From positions 1 through 64,000 of the forward strand of contig NZ_JPRF03000018.1 in NCBI RefSeq assembly GCF_001188955.3: a stretch of DNA of 64,000 nucleotides, given 5' to 3'. The notes beneath the pieces were generated by a model. It saw only the letters and a list, made by a program, of their open reading frames with translations, had not been told where the DNA came from and made no database searches. A program made the translations under genes and the position numbers. The stretch is from Kitasatospora aureofaciens. Lineage in GTDB: Bacteria > Actinomycetota > Actinomycetes > Streptomycetales > Streptomycetaceae. Of this stretch, positions 19,698 to 30,900 are shown one piece after another (position 1 is the first letter of the stretch; each line of letters begins with the position of its first letter).

Positions 19698-19939
19698 GGG
19701 CGGTGTCCCGGCCGCCGGGTGGACGCCGTGTTGCCGCCGCGTCGCGTCTGCTCGCGGGCGCCTTGCACTGCCGTGCGCTGCCTTTCGGGCGCCTTGCGTC
19801 ACCTTGCGGTCTCATTGCGAGTCGGCGGCTTGCCGAGGCCGGGGAATGATCCGTACCCGCGCACGGTGTTGTGCAGGATGACCGAGACGGACGGCTCGAA
19901 CGGCGGGCCGTCCGCGGACCGGACCGGGAGGGTTGACCG

Positions 19940-20728
19940 ATGACGGCGACGGCCGCGGAGGACTGGAAGCACTGGAGTGACCGGCGGGCGGCGTCGGTGA
20001 GCGCGCCGCACGGCCAGCTCGCACTCACCGGCACGCACTGGCTGGAGCCCGAACCGGTCGAGATCCCGGGCCTGCCCGGGCGCTGGTGGGCCGACGCCGA
20101 GGGCGTCCGGGTACGCGCCGCGGCGGCCGACGGCATCACCGTCGGCGGCGCCGACGGTCCGGTGGACGGCGAGGTGCTGCTGCGCCCCGACACCGACCCG
20201 GCCGCCGACACCGCCACCGTGGGCGAGCTGCTGCTCGTCCCCATCGAGCGGGAGGGCGAACTCGCCCTCCGGGTCTTTGACCCGGCCTCGCCCGGCCGGA
20301 CGGGCTTCGCGGGCATTTCCGCCTACCCGTACGCGCCCGAGTGGGCCGTACCCGCCGTCTACACCCCCTTCGAGGAGGAGGGGCAGTCGGTGCTGGTCCC
20401 GAACGCGGACGGAAAGGACCGCCCGCTGGCGGTCACCGGGACGATCGAGTTCACCGTGGCCGGTGAGCACCGCACGCTGACCGTCAGCCGCGCCGGCCAG
20501 CGCCTCACCGGCGTCATCGCGGATGCCACCAGCGGGATCGACACCTACCGCTTCCGCTTCATCACCCTGCCGGCGCCCGACGGGGACGGCCGGACCGTCC
20601 TCGACTTCAACCGGGCGTACCTGCCGCCCTGCGCCTTCGCGGACCACTTCATCTGCCCGTTCCCGCCGCCCGGCAACCGGCTGGACTTCGCGGTGGAGGC
20701 GGGGGAGAAGCAGGTGCTGAGCAGGTAG
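19940..20728 (+). CDS. DUF1684 domain protein
   Basis: The 262-residue protein has the DUF1684 pattern: 'DWKHWSDRRAASVSAPHGQL' followed by 'ALTGTHWLEPEPVEIPGLPG' at the start, and 'TVLDFNRAYLPPCAFADHFI' then 'CPFPPPGNRLDFAVEAGEK' at the end. The last block, with conserved Asn/Pro/Cys residues, is the family hallmark. The function of the family is unknown. There is no signal peptide. ATG 19940 has GGGAGGG upstream. The 242-base gap before it contains two copies of CGGGCGCCTTGC and no gene. Confidence 0.88.
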   Translation: MTATAAEDWKHWSDRRAASVSAPHGQLALTGTHWLEPEPVEIPGLPGRWWADAEGVRVRAAAADGITVGGADGPVDGEVLLRPDTDPAADTATVGELLLVPIEREGELALRVFDPASPGRTGFAGISAYPYAPEWAVPAVYTPFEEEGQSVLVPNADGKDRPLAVTGTIEFTVAGEHRTLTVSRAGQRLTGVIADATSGIDTYRFRFITLPAPDGDGRTVLDFNRAYLPPCAFADHFICPFPPPGNRLDFAVEAGEKQVLSR

Positions 20729-20741
20729 GGCGCATGAACTG

Positions 20742-20783
20742 CGTCGTCGGCCGACCGGGCGCGGGGCCCGGTCGGCGACGACG
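20742..20783 (+). terminator. hairpin terminator after the DUF1684 gene
   Basis: CGTCGTCGGCCGACCGGGC (20742–20760) pairs with the segment ending at 20783 with a single bulge, immediately after the stop at 20728. Confidence 0.75.
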
Positions 20784-20846
20784 GGTGAACGGGTCAAGCG
20801 GACCCGGTGTCGCGTTCGGCGCAGGCCGGAGCAACTATGGACCGTT

Positions 20847-22184
20847 GTGACGACGAACCAACCCTCTGACGCCCCGCCCGCCGAACCCCTTGCCCCTGCC
20901 GCTCCTCCCGTGCCTGCCGCTCCTCTCGTGCCTTCCGCCCCGCAGGAGGCGCCCTGGTACCGGCGGGCCTTCGCCGACCTCAGCCCGCTGCGCGAGCACC
21001 CCGATTACCGCCGGGTCTGGTCCGGGCAGGCAGTGTCCTCCGTAGGCCAGCAGATGACCGCCGTGGCCGTCTCCGTCCAGGTCTACGACCTGACCGGCTC
21101 CGCCTTCGCGACCGGCCTGGTTGGCCTGTTCTCCCTCGTCCCGCTGGTCGCCTTCGGCCTTTACGGCGGTGCCGTCGCCGACACCGTCGACCGGCGCAAG
21201 CTCGGCCTGATCGGCTCGGCCGGCCTCGCCGCCGTCTCCGCCCTGCTCGCCGCCCAGGCCATGGCCGGCCTCGGCATGGTGGCCGTCCTCTACGCGGCCG
21301 TCGCTGTCCAGGCCGGGTTCTTCGCACTCAGCTCGCCCGCCCGCTCGGCGATGATCCCCCGGCTGGTCCCCGCCCACCAGCTCCCGGCGGCGAACGCCCT
21401 CAACACCGTCAGCATGAACCTCGGCCTCACCGTCGGCCCGATGCTCGGCGGCGTCCTGATCGGCGCCTTCGGCGCCCAGTCCGCCTACCTCGTCGACACC
21501 GTCGCCTTCACCGGCACCCTCTACGCCATGTGGCGCCTGCCCGCCATGCGCCCCCAGGGCGACCGCAAGGGCCGCGCCTCCGTCCTCGACGGCCTGCGCT
21601 TCCTGCGCGAGCAGCCCAACCTGCGCACCAGCTTCCTCGCCGACCTGGCCGCGATGATCTTCGGCATGCCGCGCGCCCTCTTTCCGGCCATCGCCGTCAC
21701 CTTCTACGCCGGCGACGCCCGCACCGTGGGCCTGCTCGTCTCCGCCCCGGCCGTCGGCGCCCTGATCGGCGCCCTCTTCTCCGGCTGGGTCGGCCGGATC
21801 CACCGCCAGGGCATCGCGATCCTCGCCGCCGTCTCCGCCTGGGGCCTCGCCATCGCCGCCTTCGGCGCCCTCCACAACCTCTGGCTCGGCCTCCTCCTGC
21901 TCGCGGTGGCCGGCTGCGCCGACACCGTCAGCATGATCTTCCGCAACACGATGATGCAGGTCGCCGCCCCCGACGAGATGCGCGGCCGCCTCCAGGGCAT
22001 CTTCATCGTCGTCGTGGCCGGCGGCCCCCGCCTCGGCGACTTCGAGTCCGGCGCCGTCGCCGCCCTCACCAACCCCGCCACCTCCGTCATCACCGGCGGC
22101 CTCGCCTGCGTCGCCTGCGTCCTCCTCCTCGCCGCCCGCCGCCCCGCCTTCCTCACCTACGACGCCCGCCACCCCACCCCCTGA
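20847..22184 (+). CDS. MFS transporter (EntS-like exporter)
   Basis: A 445-residue integral membrane protein of the major facilitator superfamily, closest in appearance to the EntS/DHA3-type drug or siderophore exporters. After a Pro/Ala-rich cytoplasmic N-terminus (1–35), 'DYRRVWSGQAVSSVGQQMTA' opens helix 1. The loop 2–3 motif is 'GAVADTVDRRK'. About 12 hydrophobic segments can be traced to 'TGGLACVACVLLLAARRPAF'. The conserved 'RNTMMQVAAPDEMRGRLQGI' motif is typical of this group. GTG 20847 is used. The substrate cannot be deduced. It ends 140 bases before the tRNA gene. Confidence 0.88.
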   Translation: MTTNQPSDAPPAEPLAPAAPPVPAAPLVPSAPQEAPWYRRAFADLSPLREHPDYRRVWSGQAVSSVGQQMTAVAVSVQVYDLTGSAFATGLVGLFSLVPLVAFGLYGGAVADTVDRRKLGLIGSAGLAAVSALLAAQAMAGLGMVAVLYAAVAVQAGFFALSSPARSAMIPRLVPAHQLPAANALNTVSMNLGLTVGPMLGGVLIGAFGAQSAYLVDTVAFTGTLYAMWRLPAMRPQGDRKGRASVLDGLRFLREQPNLRTSFLADLAAMIFGMPRALFPAIAVTFYAGDARTVGLLVSAPAVGALIGALFSGWVGRIHRQGIAILAAVSAWGLAIAAFGALHNLWLGLLLLAVAGCADTVSMIFRNTMMQVAAPDEMRGRLQGIFIVVVAGGPRLGDFESGAVAALTNPATSVITGGLACVACVLLLAARRPAFLTYDARHPTP

Positions 22185-22323
22185 CCGATCCCACCCCCGA
22201 AACCTGGCAGCGAGCACCCCCCGACGTGCTGTATTGTTTTCCACGTCGCCGGGACAACCGGAGACAAGGTCGAGAAGCCGCCCGGCAGAGCCCCCCAGGC
22301 CCCGCCGCACGGCACCGAGACCA

Positions 22324-22397
<74 letters not shown>

Positions 22398-22426
22398 CTG
22401 GAGTTCGCTCCATTGTCGCAGGTCAG

Positions 22427-22457
22427 AGGCCGTTTTCTCGTTCGCGAGGAAGCGGCC
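22427..22457 (+). terminator. hairpin terminator after tRNA-Pro
   Basis: AGGCCGTTTTCTCG (22427–22440) pairs imperfectly with CGAGGAAGCGGCCT (22444–22457). The following 22458–22925 holds no convincing gene; its base composition is noticeably more AT-rich than the core chromosome. Confidence 0.65.
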
Positions 22458-22925
22458 TTCGGCGTTCTCCGGGGCCTGCCTCTCACATTCGTCTCAGGGT
22501 TTCACGGTCCTGCGCCGGGACCTTATGCTGCTCGGCGTTGTGCGCTGGTAACCATATGCGCGCATTCTTCCTGCATGTCCGATCTGTCTATCACCAAAAT
22601 GAGATTTATGGTTGCTCATTGTGATCGCCGATTCGGGCTAAGGCGTTTGCACTTGACGCTTCATTCCGTCGATCAAGTACGCGCCGAAGGGCCCAGCGGC
22701 TGCCCAAGCGTTGGATTAGGGCAAGGAGATGTGACTGTGGGCGCCTTTGCCGAAGGCGTGGCGCGATCTTCCTCCGGAGTTCCCGCTTGATCCCCGACAG
22801 CGGATTTCTGTGCGCGGGGTGAAGTCGCGCTTCAGTCTGACCCGAGTCTCGAGCGGGGGCGTGAGTTGCGCAGGCCACCTTGGACAGGACCGTTGCAAAG
22901 TCCCGTGATCTTGGAATAGTGCTGG

Positions 22926-23815
22926 TCACATGATGCCCAGCAGGTCGAGCGGGCGGATGAATGGCTCGTAGGAGGCGTGCCGGATGCCGGTGGTGATGTT
23001 GCGGCGCCTGGCGGCGCGGAGGGTGTTGATCGCCAGGTTGCGCAAGGTCGCCATGTTGTCGGGGCCGTGACCGGTGCGGGTCTTTGAGGCGTCCTCGGCG
23101 GAGTGGTGTCGCGGACGAAGTGGAGTCTGTTCTCGATGGTCCACTGCGACCTGGCAAGTTGGCCCAGGTGCTGAGGCGATGCCTGATGTAAAGACAGATC
23201 GTTCATCGCGTAGATCGTCTGGCGGCTGACGGTGCCGGTTTTGAGGTCGGTGCAGTGGCGCAGGATGCGGACGGCCTGGGCGACGTGGGGGAAGTCCAAG
23301 CCGAGATCGGTGACGGTGAGGGCCCTGGTCGCGCGGGTCTCCCCCTGCGGCCGTGGCCCCTCTCGCGGTCGTAGCGGCGTGCGGTGACGTCCTTCCACGG
23401 CAGCGACCTCAGTCGGCGGTGGAGTGCGGGCTGGTTGGCCTTGACCACCAGCAGGTAGTGGGAATTCTTCGCCTCGACCAGAATGTGCGCGTGGGTGCGC
23501 TGGGTGTGCAGGGCGTCGGCGGTGATGGTGACCCCGGTCAGGTTGAAGGGCTCCAACAGCGCGGCGAAACACGTGATCTCGTTGGTCTTGTCGGGAACCC
23601 TCAGCTGGGTGACGGTCAGGGCGTCGCTGGTCATCGCGGCCAGCAGATGGGCGGTGGGCAATTCGCCGCGCCGGGAGCAGCGGGCGGCCTTGCCGTCCAC
23701 GGCGATTGAGTCCGAGCCGGAGGGATCAGCGCCGGTCAGGTCGGCCAGGCCACCTGGGCAGACCTGGCTGACGACCTGCCGGATCGTGGCGGCGCTTGGC
23801 CAGCCACCACGCCAG
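22926..23815 (-). pseudogene. ISAs1-family transposase remnant
   Basis: Pieces of one DDE transposase of the ISAs1 (H-repeat) family occur in three frames. The N-terminal piece has 'AATIRQVVSQVCPGGLADL' and 'SIAVDGKAARCSRRGE', then 'FNLTGVTITADALHTQRTHA' and 'LLVVKANQPALHRRL'. The middle piece has 'LTVTDLGLDFPHVAQAVRIL' and 'IYAMNDLSLHQASPQHLGQL'. The C-terminal piece has 'NMATLRNLAINTLRAARRRN' and ends 'LDLLGIM' at 22926. At least two frameshifts (about 23330–23350 and 23100) and loss of the N-terminus make it inactive. It is the first accessory feature after the tRNA. Confidence 0.85.
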
Positions 23816-24275
23816 CTCGGGCCAGGCCCTGCTCTGGCTCGGCCGGCTGCTGCGCGCCGGGGGCGTCCCGCTGGACCAGCGCTTGCCAGGGCCGCGCCCT
23901 GGCAGCGCTGACTGACAACGCCAGCTTCCACCCGGCGTGCTTCCAGCTCAACCACGGCACGCCCCTGCGCGCTCAGCAGCGGACCGGACCCCGCATCACC
24001 AGCGCGGCCGTGGCCCGCACCGCTCGCTGGCCGGTCTTGCCCGGGAGCCCGCGGCCGGGAGCCGAACCGTGCAGGGCGGTGCTGGTCCGGAGCCGAATGC
24101 CCGCTGACCGACGGGTGCCGCCCCTGGTGACCAGCTCCTTCTACAAGGAGTGGAACAGTCGCCCGCTCCAGGCTCCGACATACTGCGGCAAGGGCGTTGA
24201 CCACTGTTGGCGAACGCGGGGCATGGCCCGAAGCGACCGAGGCAGCCGTGCGGCCACCAGTGAGATAATGACGGC
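23816..24275. other. decayed sequence without an intact gene
   Basis: Between the transposase remnant and the next gene the plus strand shows scraps such as 'ALTDNASFHPACFQLNHGTP' without an intact frame. They resemble leftovers of a mobile-element gene, but I cannot assign them. Confidence 0.4.
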
Positions 24276-24905
24276 GTGATCGATCCCGCAAGCATTGAAC
24301 TGGCTGACTTCCTGGCTACCTGGTACGGCCCCCCGGCCAGGAACGCAGAAGATCTTCCCGATTCCTGCAACTGGCTGCCCACTCCTCTGAAGAAGTGGCA
24401 CATGCTGACCTCGCGCTGGGACAAACGCATCAATTTCACGACAAAGATGCTCGCGCCTGAGCGGATCCGTCTCGCTGGCGACGGAACGGCCATCTTCATG
24501 ATCGACAGCACGGGCGACTGGCGCTGGTGCTTCGACCCGGTCAACCCGGACACTGTATTCGAGGCCGGACTACATGAGCCATGGGAGAAGATGACGGAAC
24601 GAATGTCGCAGTTCCTTGTCCATGGCACGGTAAGAGAAGCCGTCTACGGTGCAGGTTTTGGAATGCACGCACTGTCTGTGCCTGATGATATTCTGCGCGC
24701 AATTATTGCCCCTATGGAGCAGGTTGGATTTGATGAATGGAACTGGCCAGAGCCGGGCTATCGAATCCTCATGGGGGAAGGCACTCTTGCCATCGTGGCC
24801 GAATCGGTGCCTGGTCAGCCCGGATGGGATGTCGAGATAGGCGCTTTTGAGCCTTCCGCCCTATCGAAGTTCGAAGATGTTTCTGGGGTTGATTGGCGAA
24901 GATAG
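24276..24905 (+). CDS. hypothetical protein beside the RHS toxin; candidate immunity protein
   Basis: The 209-residue soluble protein matches no family I can name. It has no signal peptide or membrane segment and is rich in Trp, Glu and Asp (for example 'PLKKWHMLTSRWDKRINFTT', 'STGDWRWCFDPVN', 'MEQVGFDEWNWPEPGYRILM'). Its base composition is clearly lower in GC than the core genes, as is common for toxin-immunity cargo. It converges with the RHS toxin gene, the two stops lying 68 bases apart around a shared terminator. Immunity genes usually follow the toxin on the same strand, so the opposite orientation weakens the idea. No other candidate lies next to the toxin end. GTG 24276 is the chosen start. 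Confidence 0.6.
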   Translation: MIDPASIELADFLATWYGPPARNAEDLPDSCNWLPTPLKKWHMLTSRWDKRINFTTKMLAPERIRLAGDGTAIFMIDSTGDWRWCFDPVNPDTVFEAGLHEPWEKMTERMSQFLVHGTVREAVYGAGFGMHALSVPDDILRAIIAPMEQVGFDEWNWPEPGYRILMGEGTLAIVAESVPGQPGWDVEIGAFEPSALSKFEDVSGVDWRR

Positions 24906-24926
24906 CAATGTCGCCCAGAAAATGGT

Positions 24927-24960
24927 AGGGCCGGACCCGCAGTTAAGCGGGTCCGGCCCT
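24927..24960. terminator. bidirectional terminator between the convergent genes
   Basis: A perfect 14-base-pair stem, AGGGCCGGACCCGC (24927–24940) with GCGGGTCCGGCCCT (24947–24960), and loop AGTTAA serves both the gene ending at 24905 and the toxin gene ending at 24974. Confidence 0.85.
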
Positions 24961-24973
24961 GCTGTGTTTAGCA

Positions 24974-27900
24974 CTAACGAGCGTTGCCCTTATATGGCTC
25001 CGTTCGCTCGATGCTCCCGTCTTCCCGCCTGAAAACCACCGTCAATTCGGAATCCTTCGGAAGCATATCGCTCAAGGTTGTGTCACAAGCCCAGCAGACC
25101 TCCCGTGCAGCCTCCTCGTTCCAGAAATGAATGTACAGGGTTGCCTTTTTGATGCTCAAATCTTGCCGCATGAGCGCCGCAACCTGAGCTTCGAGGTGAT
25201 GCCTGTAGGCCCGCTTGGTTCCGGGCGCAAAGTTTCCATCCACCTCGGGGTGAATGTTGTCGAAGCCGGAGGAAAGTGGAGTGTCATACCATCCGCGCCC
25301 CTCTACATACATGGCCCCAGTCACACCGCCAGGCTTCTTGCCAGGCCCCTGAAAGTGGCCAGCTGCTCGCTTAGCCAGTTCCAGCCCCGTCTCGTCCTTG
25401 CACGCGTTGTGCACGAGCACCGGTGTGGCGCCGGCGAGCACGTAGTACGTGTGGAGGTCGGCGACGGTGAGGTTGTACATGGCCTGCTGGCCGGCCACCT
25501 CGTGGACGGACACAATAGTGGTGTCCTGTCCGTCTTCCGTCTTGAGGGTGTGGCCCGGTCGCAGGTCGGCCGCGGGGATCCACTTCTGGGCGGTGGTGTC
25601 CCAGAAGGGGTGCTCGGCGGTGGTGTGGATGGTCTCTTCGTCGTCGCCTGTCTTGATGGTGACGTCGATGAGGTCGCTGTCGTCGTGCTTCCAGGTGTCG
25701 GTGACGGTATGGCCGTCGTTCTCCCCGGTTTGCGGGTCGGCCGCCTGGACTTGGTCGCCCGGTTTGACGTCGCTGATTTCCCGGGTGCTTCCGTCGGCCA
25801 TGAGGACCGGCGTCGATGCCGCGAAGCTGCACGGGCCGGCCTTCGGCCGGACCTTCGACGCAATTTTGCTGAAGAGCTTCCGCACCATGCCGGGGTGCTT
25901 CGCGACGAACTCCTCGCCGTGGATTGCGGCCCCGGCCGCCCAGCCGCCTGGGGAGACGATGGGCAGGGGCGGGCCGAATATCTGGACGAGTTTCCGGCCC
26001 CATTGGTACCAACTGCTGTGGGTTTGCGGTCCGTCCAGTGGGCCGCCGGCTTCGGAGATGATCGTGGTGAGGTTGAGCGGGGAGTCGGGGTTCTCCCGCT
26101 GGTTGCGGAAGTTGTCGGCCGTCTTGTCGTCGCCGATGAGCCTGGCTGCGCCCTCGGCTATCTCGTTGTACTCCTTGACCGTTTCGTGCCAGGCGCCGCT
26201 TGCCAGCGACTTGCCCTTGTCGACTATGTCGTCGCAGGTCTTGCAGTCGAACCCGAGGAACAGCCCGCTCGGGTCGCTGGCGTTGATGGGGTCGTTGTTG
26301 CTGTAGGCGTAGGCGTTCCACTGCTGCGGATTGGCCTGGTCGAGGATGGGGTCGGGACTGATGAAGCGTCCGCGGACGGGGTCGTACTGGCGTGCTCCAA
26401 GGTTGGTGAGGCCGGTGGCGTCGTCCTTGCTGCCGCCGACGAATCCCTTGCTGCCAGCCCACTGGCCGGCAGTGGGCTGGTTGCCGCGGGGATTGCCGAA
26501 CGGATCGGTGGGGCGGCGGGCGACGGTCATGTTGGCGTCGGTGCTGATCTGGACGCCGTTGGTGCCGTGCGGATCGGCGGCCTGGATGACGACGTTGCCG
26601 CCGCCGATGGCCGAGGTGACCCGGGTGTAGGTGAGTCCGCCTCCCGCGGTTATGGACCGGACGTTGCTCAGGGTGCCGGTGGTGGTGTCGAGGGTGAGCT
26701 CGTCGGTGGGCAGGTTGAGCGTGGTCTTGCCGGGGTTGCGGCGGATGAGCTGGTTGCCGTCCGCGTCGTAGAGGTAGCTCGTGGTCCCGGCCGCTCCGGT
26801 CGAGCTGAGGGAGTTGAGCTTGCCCTCTCCGTTCCAGGCGAGCGTTGTGGTACCGCTGGTGTCGGTGATGGCGGTGGGATTGCCCGCGGCGTCGTACTGG
26901 TAGCCGACGGTTTTGGTGCCTGCGGATCCACTGGTAGTGGACGTGAGCAGGGCGTGGGGCCCACCGGTTCCGCCGCCGGTGTTGGGAGCGCTGGTGGGGG
27001 TGTTGCGGGTCTTGGCCGCTCCGAAGGTCTGGGTGGTGGTGGTGTCCTTGAGGCTGTTGCCGGTGATGTCGTGCTGGACGAGGCCGGTGCGGTTGCCGGT
27101 GGTGTCGTAGGTGTAGGTGTTCCAGTACGGTGTCGGGCCGCCCACCGTTCGGCCACCGGGGCTCACGGCGGCGGGGCCGCTCGTGTTGTTGCAGCCGCCG
27201 GTGCCGGGGACGGTGGTGGAGCTTCCCGTGCCGTGCTTCGTCCCGCTGGAGTCGGTCCAGTCCGCGATGGTGGAGGTGCCACCGGTATCGGTCCAGGCGC
27301 CTGTCAGCCGGCCCAGGTAGTCATAGGTGAAGCACTGGGTGTCGGTTGCCGCGGCGTCCTGGATGTCGGTGACCGAGGTGATCCGTCCGGACGGTGCGTA
27401 GGTGTAGCTCGTCTGGCTGGCGGAGACCGTGTTGACCTGCCGGTCGATGAAGGAGTTGATGACCCTTCCGGTGGCCGGGTCGTACTGCTGGGTCGAGACG
27501 ACCTGGGTGCCGTAGTCGCCGACGGTTGTCCGTATGGGCCGCGCGAGGGCGTCGTAGTCAACCTGCTGGACGATGGCCTGGTCGAGGCTGGCGGCGGCGA
27601 ACAGCAGGCCCGTGATGGTGTGGGCGTAGGTGATCGACTCGGCCGGGAGCCCGCCTGCGGCGGGGATGTCGCTCCTGGTCAGAGCACCGAGTACCGGGCT
27701 GTAGGTGTTGGTGGTGGTGTAGGTGCCGGCGAGTTCCTTCTCCACCGCCGGGATGGTGATGGAGGTGCCGAGCGGCCGATAGGCGGTGTCATAGCCGGTC
27801 ACGGCCGTGGTGTAGGCCGCACCCCCGCTGCCTCCGACGTAGCGCGTGGACGAGGTGGGCAGGCCCTTGGCGAGGCTGTCGTACGTCCATGCCGCCAGCT

Positions 27901-30900
27901 GGTTCGCCGGCGTCACGCTGCCGCTGTACGTGCCGGTCTTCCGGCCGAGCAGGTCGTAGGTGTAGGCAATGGTGGTGCCCTTGGCGTCGACGGTGTGGTC
28001 AACACGCGAGTTGACGTCGTAGAACGTCTGGGTCACACCGGTGTCTGGGTCGGACGCCGAGACTTGCCGTCCGCGCAGGTCGTAGGTGTAGTTCCAGGTG
28101 TTGCCGCTGCTGTCGGTGTGGGAAGCGGTCTGACCGGTCGGAGTGTAGGCGTAGGTGGTGACGTCCGCGTCGGTGCTGTTGCCCGTCGCGGTCGGCGTGC
28201 GGTACTGCCAGACGGCGGCGGTGCGTCCTCGTGCGTCGGTCACGGTCGAGCTCGGCATGCCACCACTGGGTGGGGTGACGTCGATTCGGTCCGCGCCCGG
28301 GTAGGCCGTGGTGGTTGCCCATTGCAGGTTGCCGTTCGAGCGGAACTCCGCGCGCACCACGCGGCCGCTGCCGTCGTAGGTGTTCCAGGTCTGGCCCGGA
28401 ACCTGACCATCGGCCGTGGGAATGAAGATCGATTCGGTGGGGAAGGAACTCTTCTCGTAATACGAGGAAGAGGTCTTGATCACCCAGCCGTGCGTGTCGT
28501 AGAGCCGGTCGGTGATCAGGCGACCGTTCGGGCGGGCGTCGCTGGTGCGCTGGCTCTGACGGGCACGGCCCAGACCGTCGTAGATGTCGATGTTGACCGC
28601 GTACGTGGTCGCGTCGTCGTTGAGCGACTCCGTCTTGACGGTGGACGGCCCTGCGGTTCCCTTGAGCCCGTAGGTGAACTTCCGGCTCGGCAGCTGCGTT
28701 GTCGGACGGTCGGGTGCCCAGACGGCGGTGAGCCGGCCGAGAGCGTCGTACTGCCCGGTGATGACGCGGCCGTTGGCATCGGTGCTGGTCAGTGCCGAGC
28801 CACGGGCCGGGTCCAGCGTGCCCGTTGTGGTCCAGCCGGTGCCCATGGGACCTGTGGTCCGAACCTGGGTCGGGAGGGCGCCGGAAGCCGGAGTGAGATC
28901 GACCTTGGTGACTGCGGGAGTGACCGACGGGCCGCTGACTTGTGCACCAGCGCCGTTGTAGGTGGAGCCGTCGGTGGTCGCCGTCGTCAGACTTCGCCCG
29001 TAGGCGTCGAAGGTCGCACTGCCGGCGTGGGCGTAGACGGCGTTGCCGCCCTGGTCGAAGTGGTCGAGGACATGGTTGCCGGTCGGATCGCCGGTCGTGC
29101 CTGCCCGTCCGAACGCCTTGCCGTCGTAGAGCGTGCGACCACTGGACAGGGTGTTGGCGGCAGTGGCCGTGCCAGTACAGGACCCCTGGAAACTGGTCTG
29201 CTCCGCGACGAGCGTGAGCAACTGCGGGTTGTCACTGGCTGCATAGCCGGTCGTGGTGCAGATCTCCGGGGTGGCAGCGGTGCCGTCGCCCTTGTCGTCG
29301 ACCTTGATGACGCGGTTGCCGTTGGCAGGCTCCGTAATCGTGGTCGAGGTCGTGGTGCGCCAGGTTCCGTCGGCGAGCAGCGCCTTCGTTATCGCAGTGG
29401 TCTCGGAGTCGGGCCTCCACGCGTAGACCTGCGGTGCGCCGGCGCTCTGGGCGTGCGTCGCGGACTTCTGCTGTCCGTTGTAGGCGGTTCCGGAGATCGT
29501 TGTGACCGTACCGTCCTTGCCGGCCTGGTCGAACGTCTCGGCGGCAACGACGCGACCGCTCAGCTGTGCGTTGTCGGGGACGGTGCCCCCGAGGGGATTG
29601 GGAACCTCCGGGACGGTGCGCAAGGTCTTGCCGTCGGCGAGGTAGTCGCCGACCATGCCGCGCAGGTAGGTGACGCGCTGCTGGGTCTTGGGTGCCTCGC
29701 CGGGATTGGCGTTTCCCGTGGTTGTGGTCACCGTCTGGTAGCCGCGGAAGTCGTCCCAGGTGCGGGTCCTGGCGTCGATGAGCTCGGCGTCGTTGCGGTG
29801 CCAGGCGGCGCCACCGCCGTAGCTGTACTCGGTGGTTTTGGCGATGGCGGGGGTGCTGACGAGGTCCTGCTCGACGACGGTCTTGACCAGGGGTTTGTCG
29901 AACCAGTCGTTGACCGGGTCCTTAGAGGACTGGCCGGGCAGATACCACTTGACGGGTATGCAGGCCATCGAGTTGTTGTCCTCGGAGGCAGGCATGCGGT
30001 TGTTGAGCCGGGAGCACTCTGGGTCGCTGTAGATGACGTCGATGCGCCCGCCCATTTCGGTGGTGATGCTCTGAATGCGCGGGCGCATGAACATCGGCGA
30101 GGCCGGGACAAGTCCATCGACGCGGTTGGCCCGCATCTTGTACTGGAACTGCACCGGCGGCAGGTTCTTGATCTCCGCCTGTCCATTGCTCGGGACGCGC
30201 TGAATGGAGTCGAGCTGCAGGAGACGCTTGGTGCCGTCTCCGGGGTCGGCGAGCTGCTGGTTGAGGTTCCAGGTGTCGACGGTGCGGTACGCGCTGTTCA
30301 CCCAGACCTGGGTACTGATCGCGGTCAGACGCTTGGTCGTGAAGAACGTCGGCGCGGAGTTGAGACAGGTGCTGTCGGTGCAGATCTGATCGACCGGCGT
30401 ATCCGGCCACGCGTTGGCGTTGCCCGCGCGCTTGCCCTCGGAGCAGTCGTTCGTGGCGTCGGGTATGCAGCGTTCGGCCACGGTGAAGAGGACCTTGGCA
30501 GCGGGGTTGGCACCGCCCTTGGCCGCCTTCTGGTCGTCCAGACGCTGACCGTAGCCGATCTCCTTGAGGAAGCCGGAGCGCTGATAGTCGGTGAGGGTGC
30601 CATTTCCACCGCTCTGAACGGCGCCGCGCTGGTACTTGTTGCCCTCGGCTGCGTACTTGTAGGTGACCAGGTTGCCGTGCGAGTCGACTACATAGTCGAG
30701 CTGCCACCGCCAGGCCATCTGACACCACGAGCTGTTCCCGCTGGTCTGGTTGTAACAGGGATCCCCGCTCTTAGGCGAATACACCGGCATGGTGAGGACG
30801 GACCCCGCAGCCGGATCCGAACCGTCGCCGCCGGGCAGATGGTTGCGACCGAAGTAGTACTGGACCCCGTCCGGGGTGCTGATGCGCCAGTACTCCATGT

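Noticed and set aside
22606..23157. A 183-codon minus-strand open frame near the tRNA
   Set aside because: It overlaps the better-supported ISAs1 C-terminal fragment in another frame and has Arg/His/Pro-rich shadow composition.
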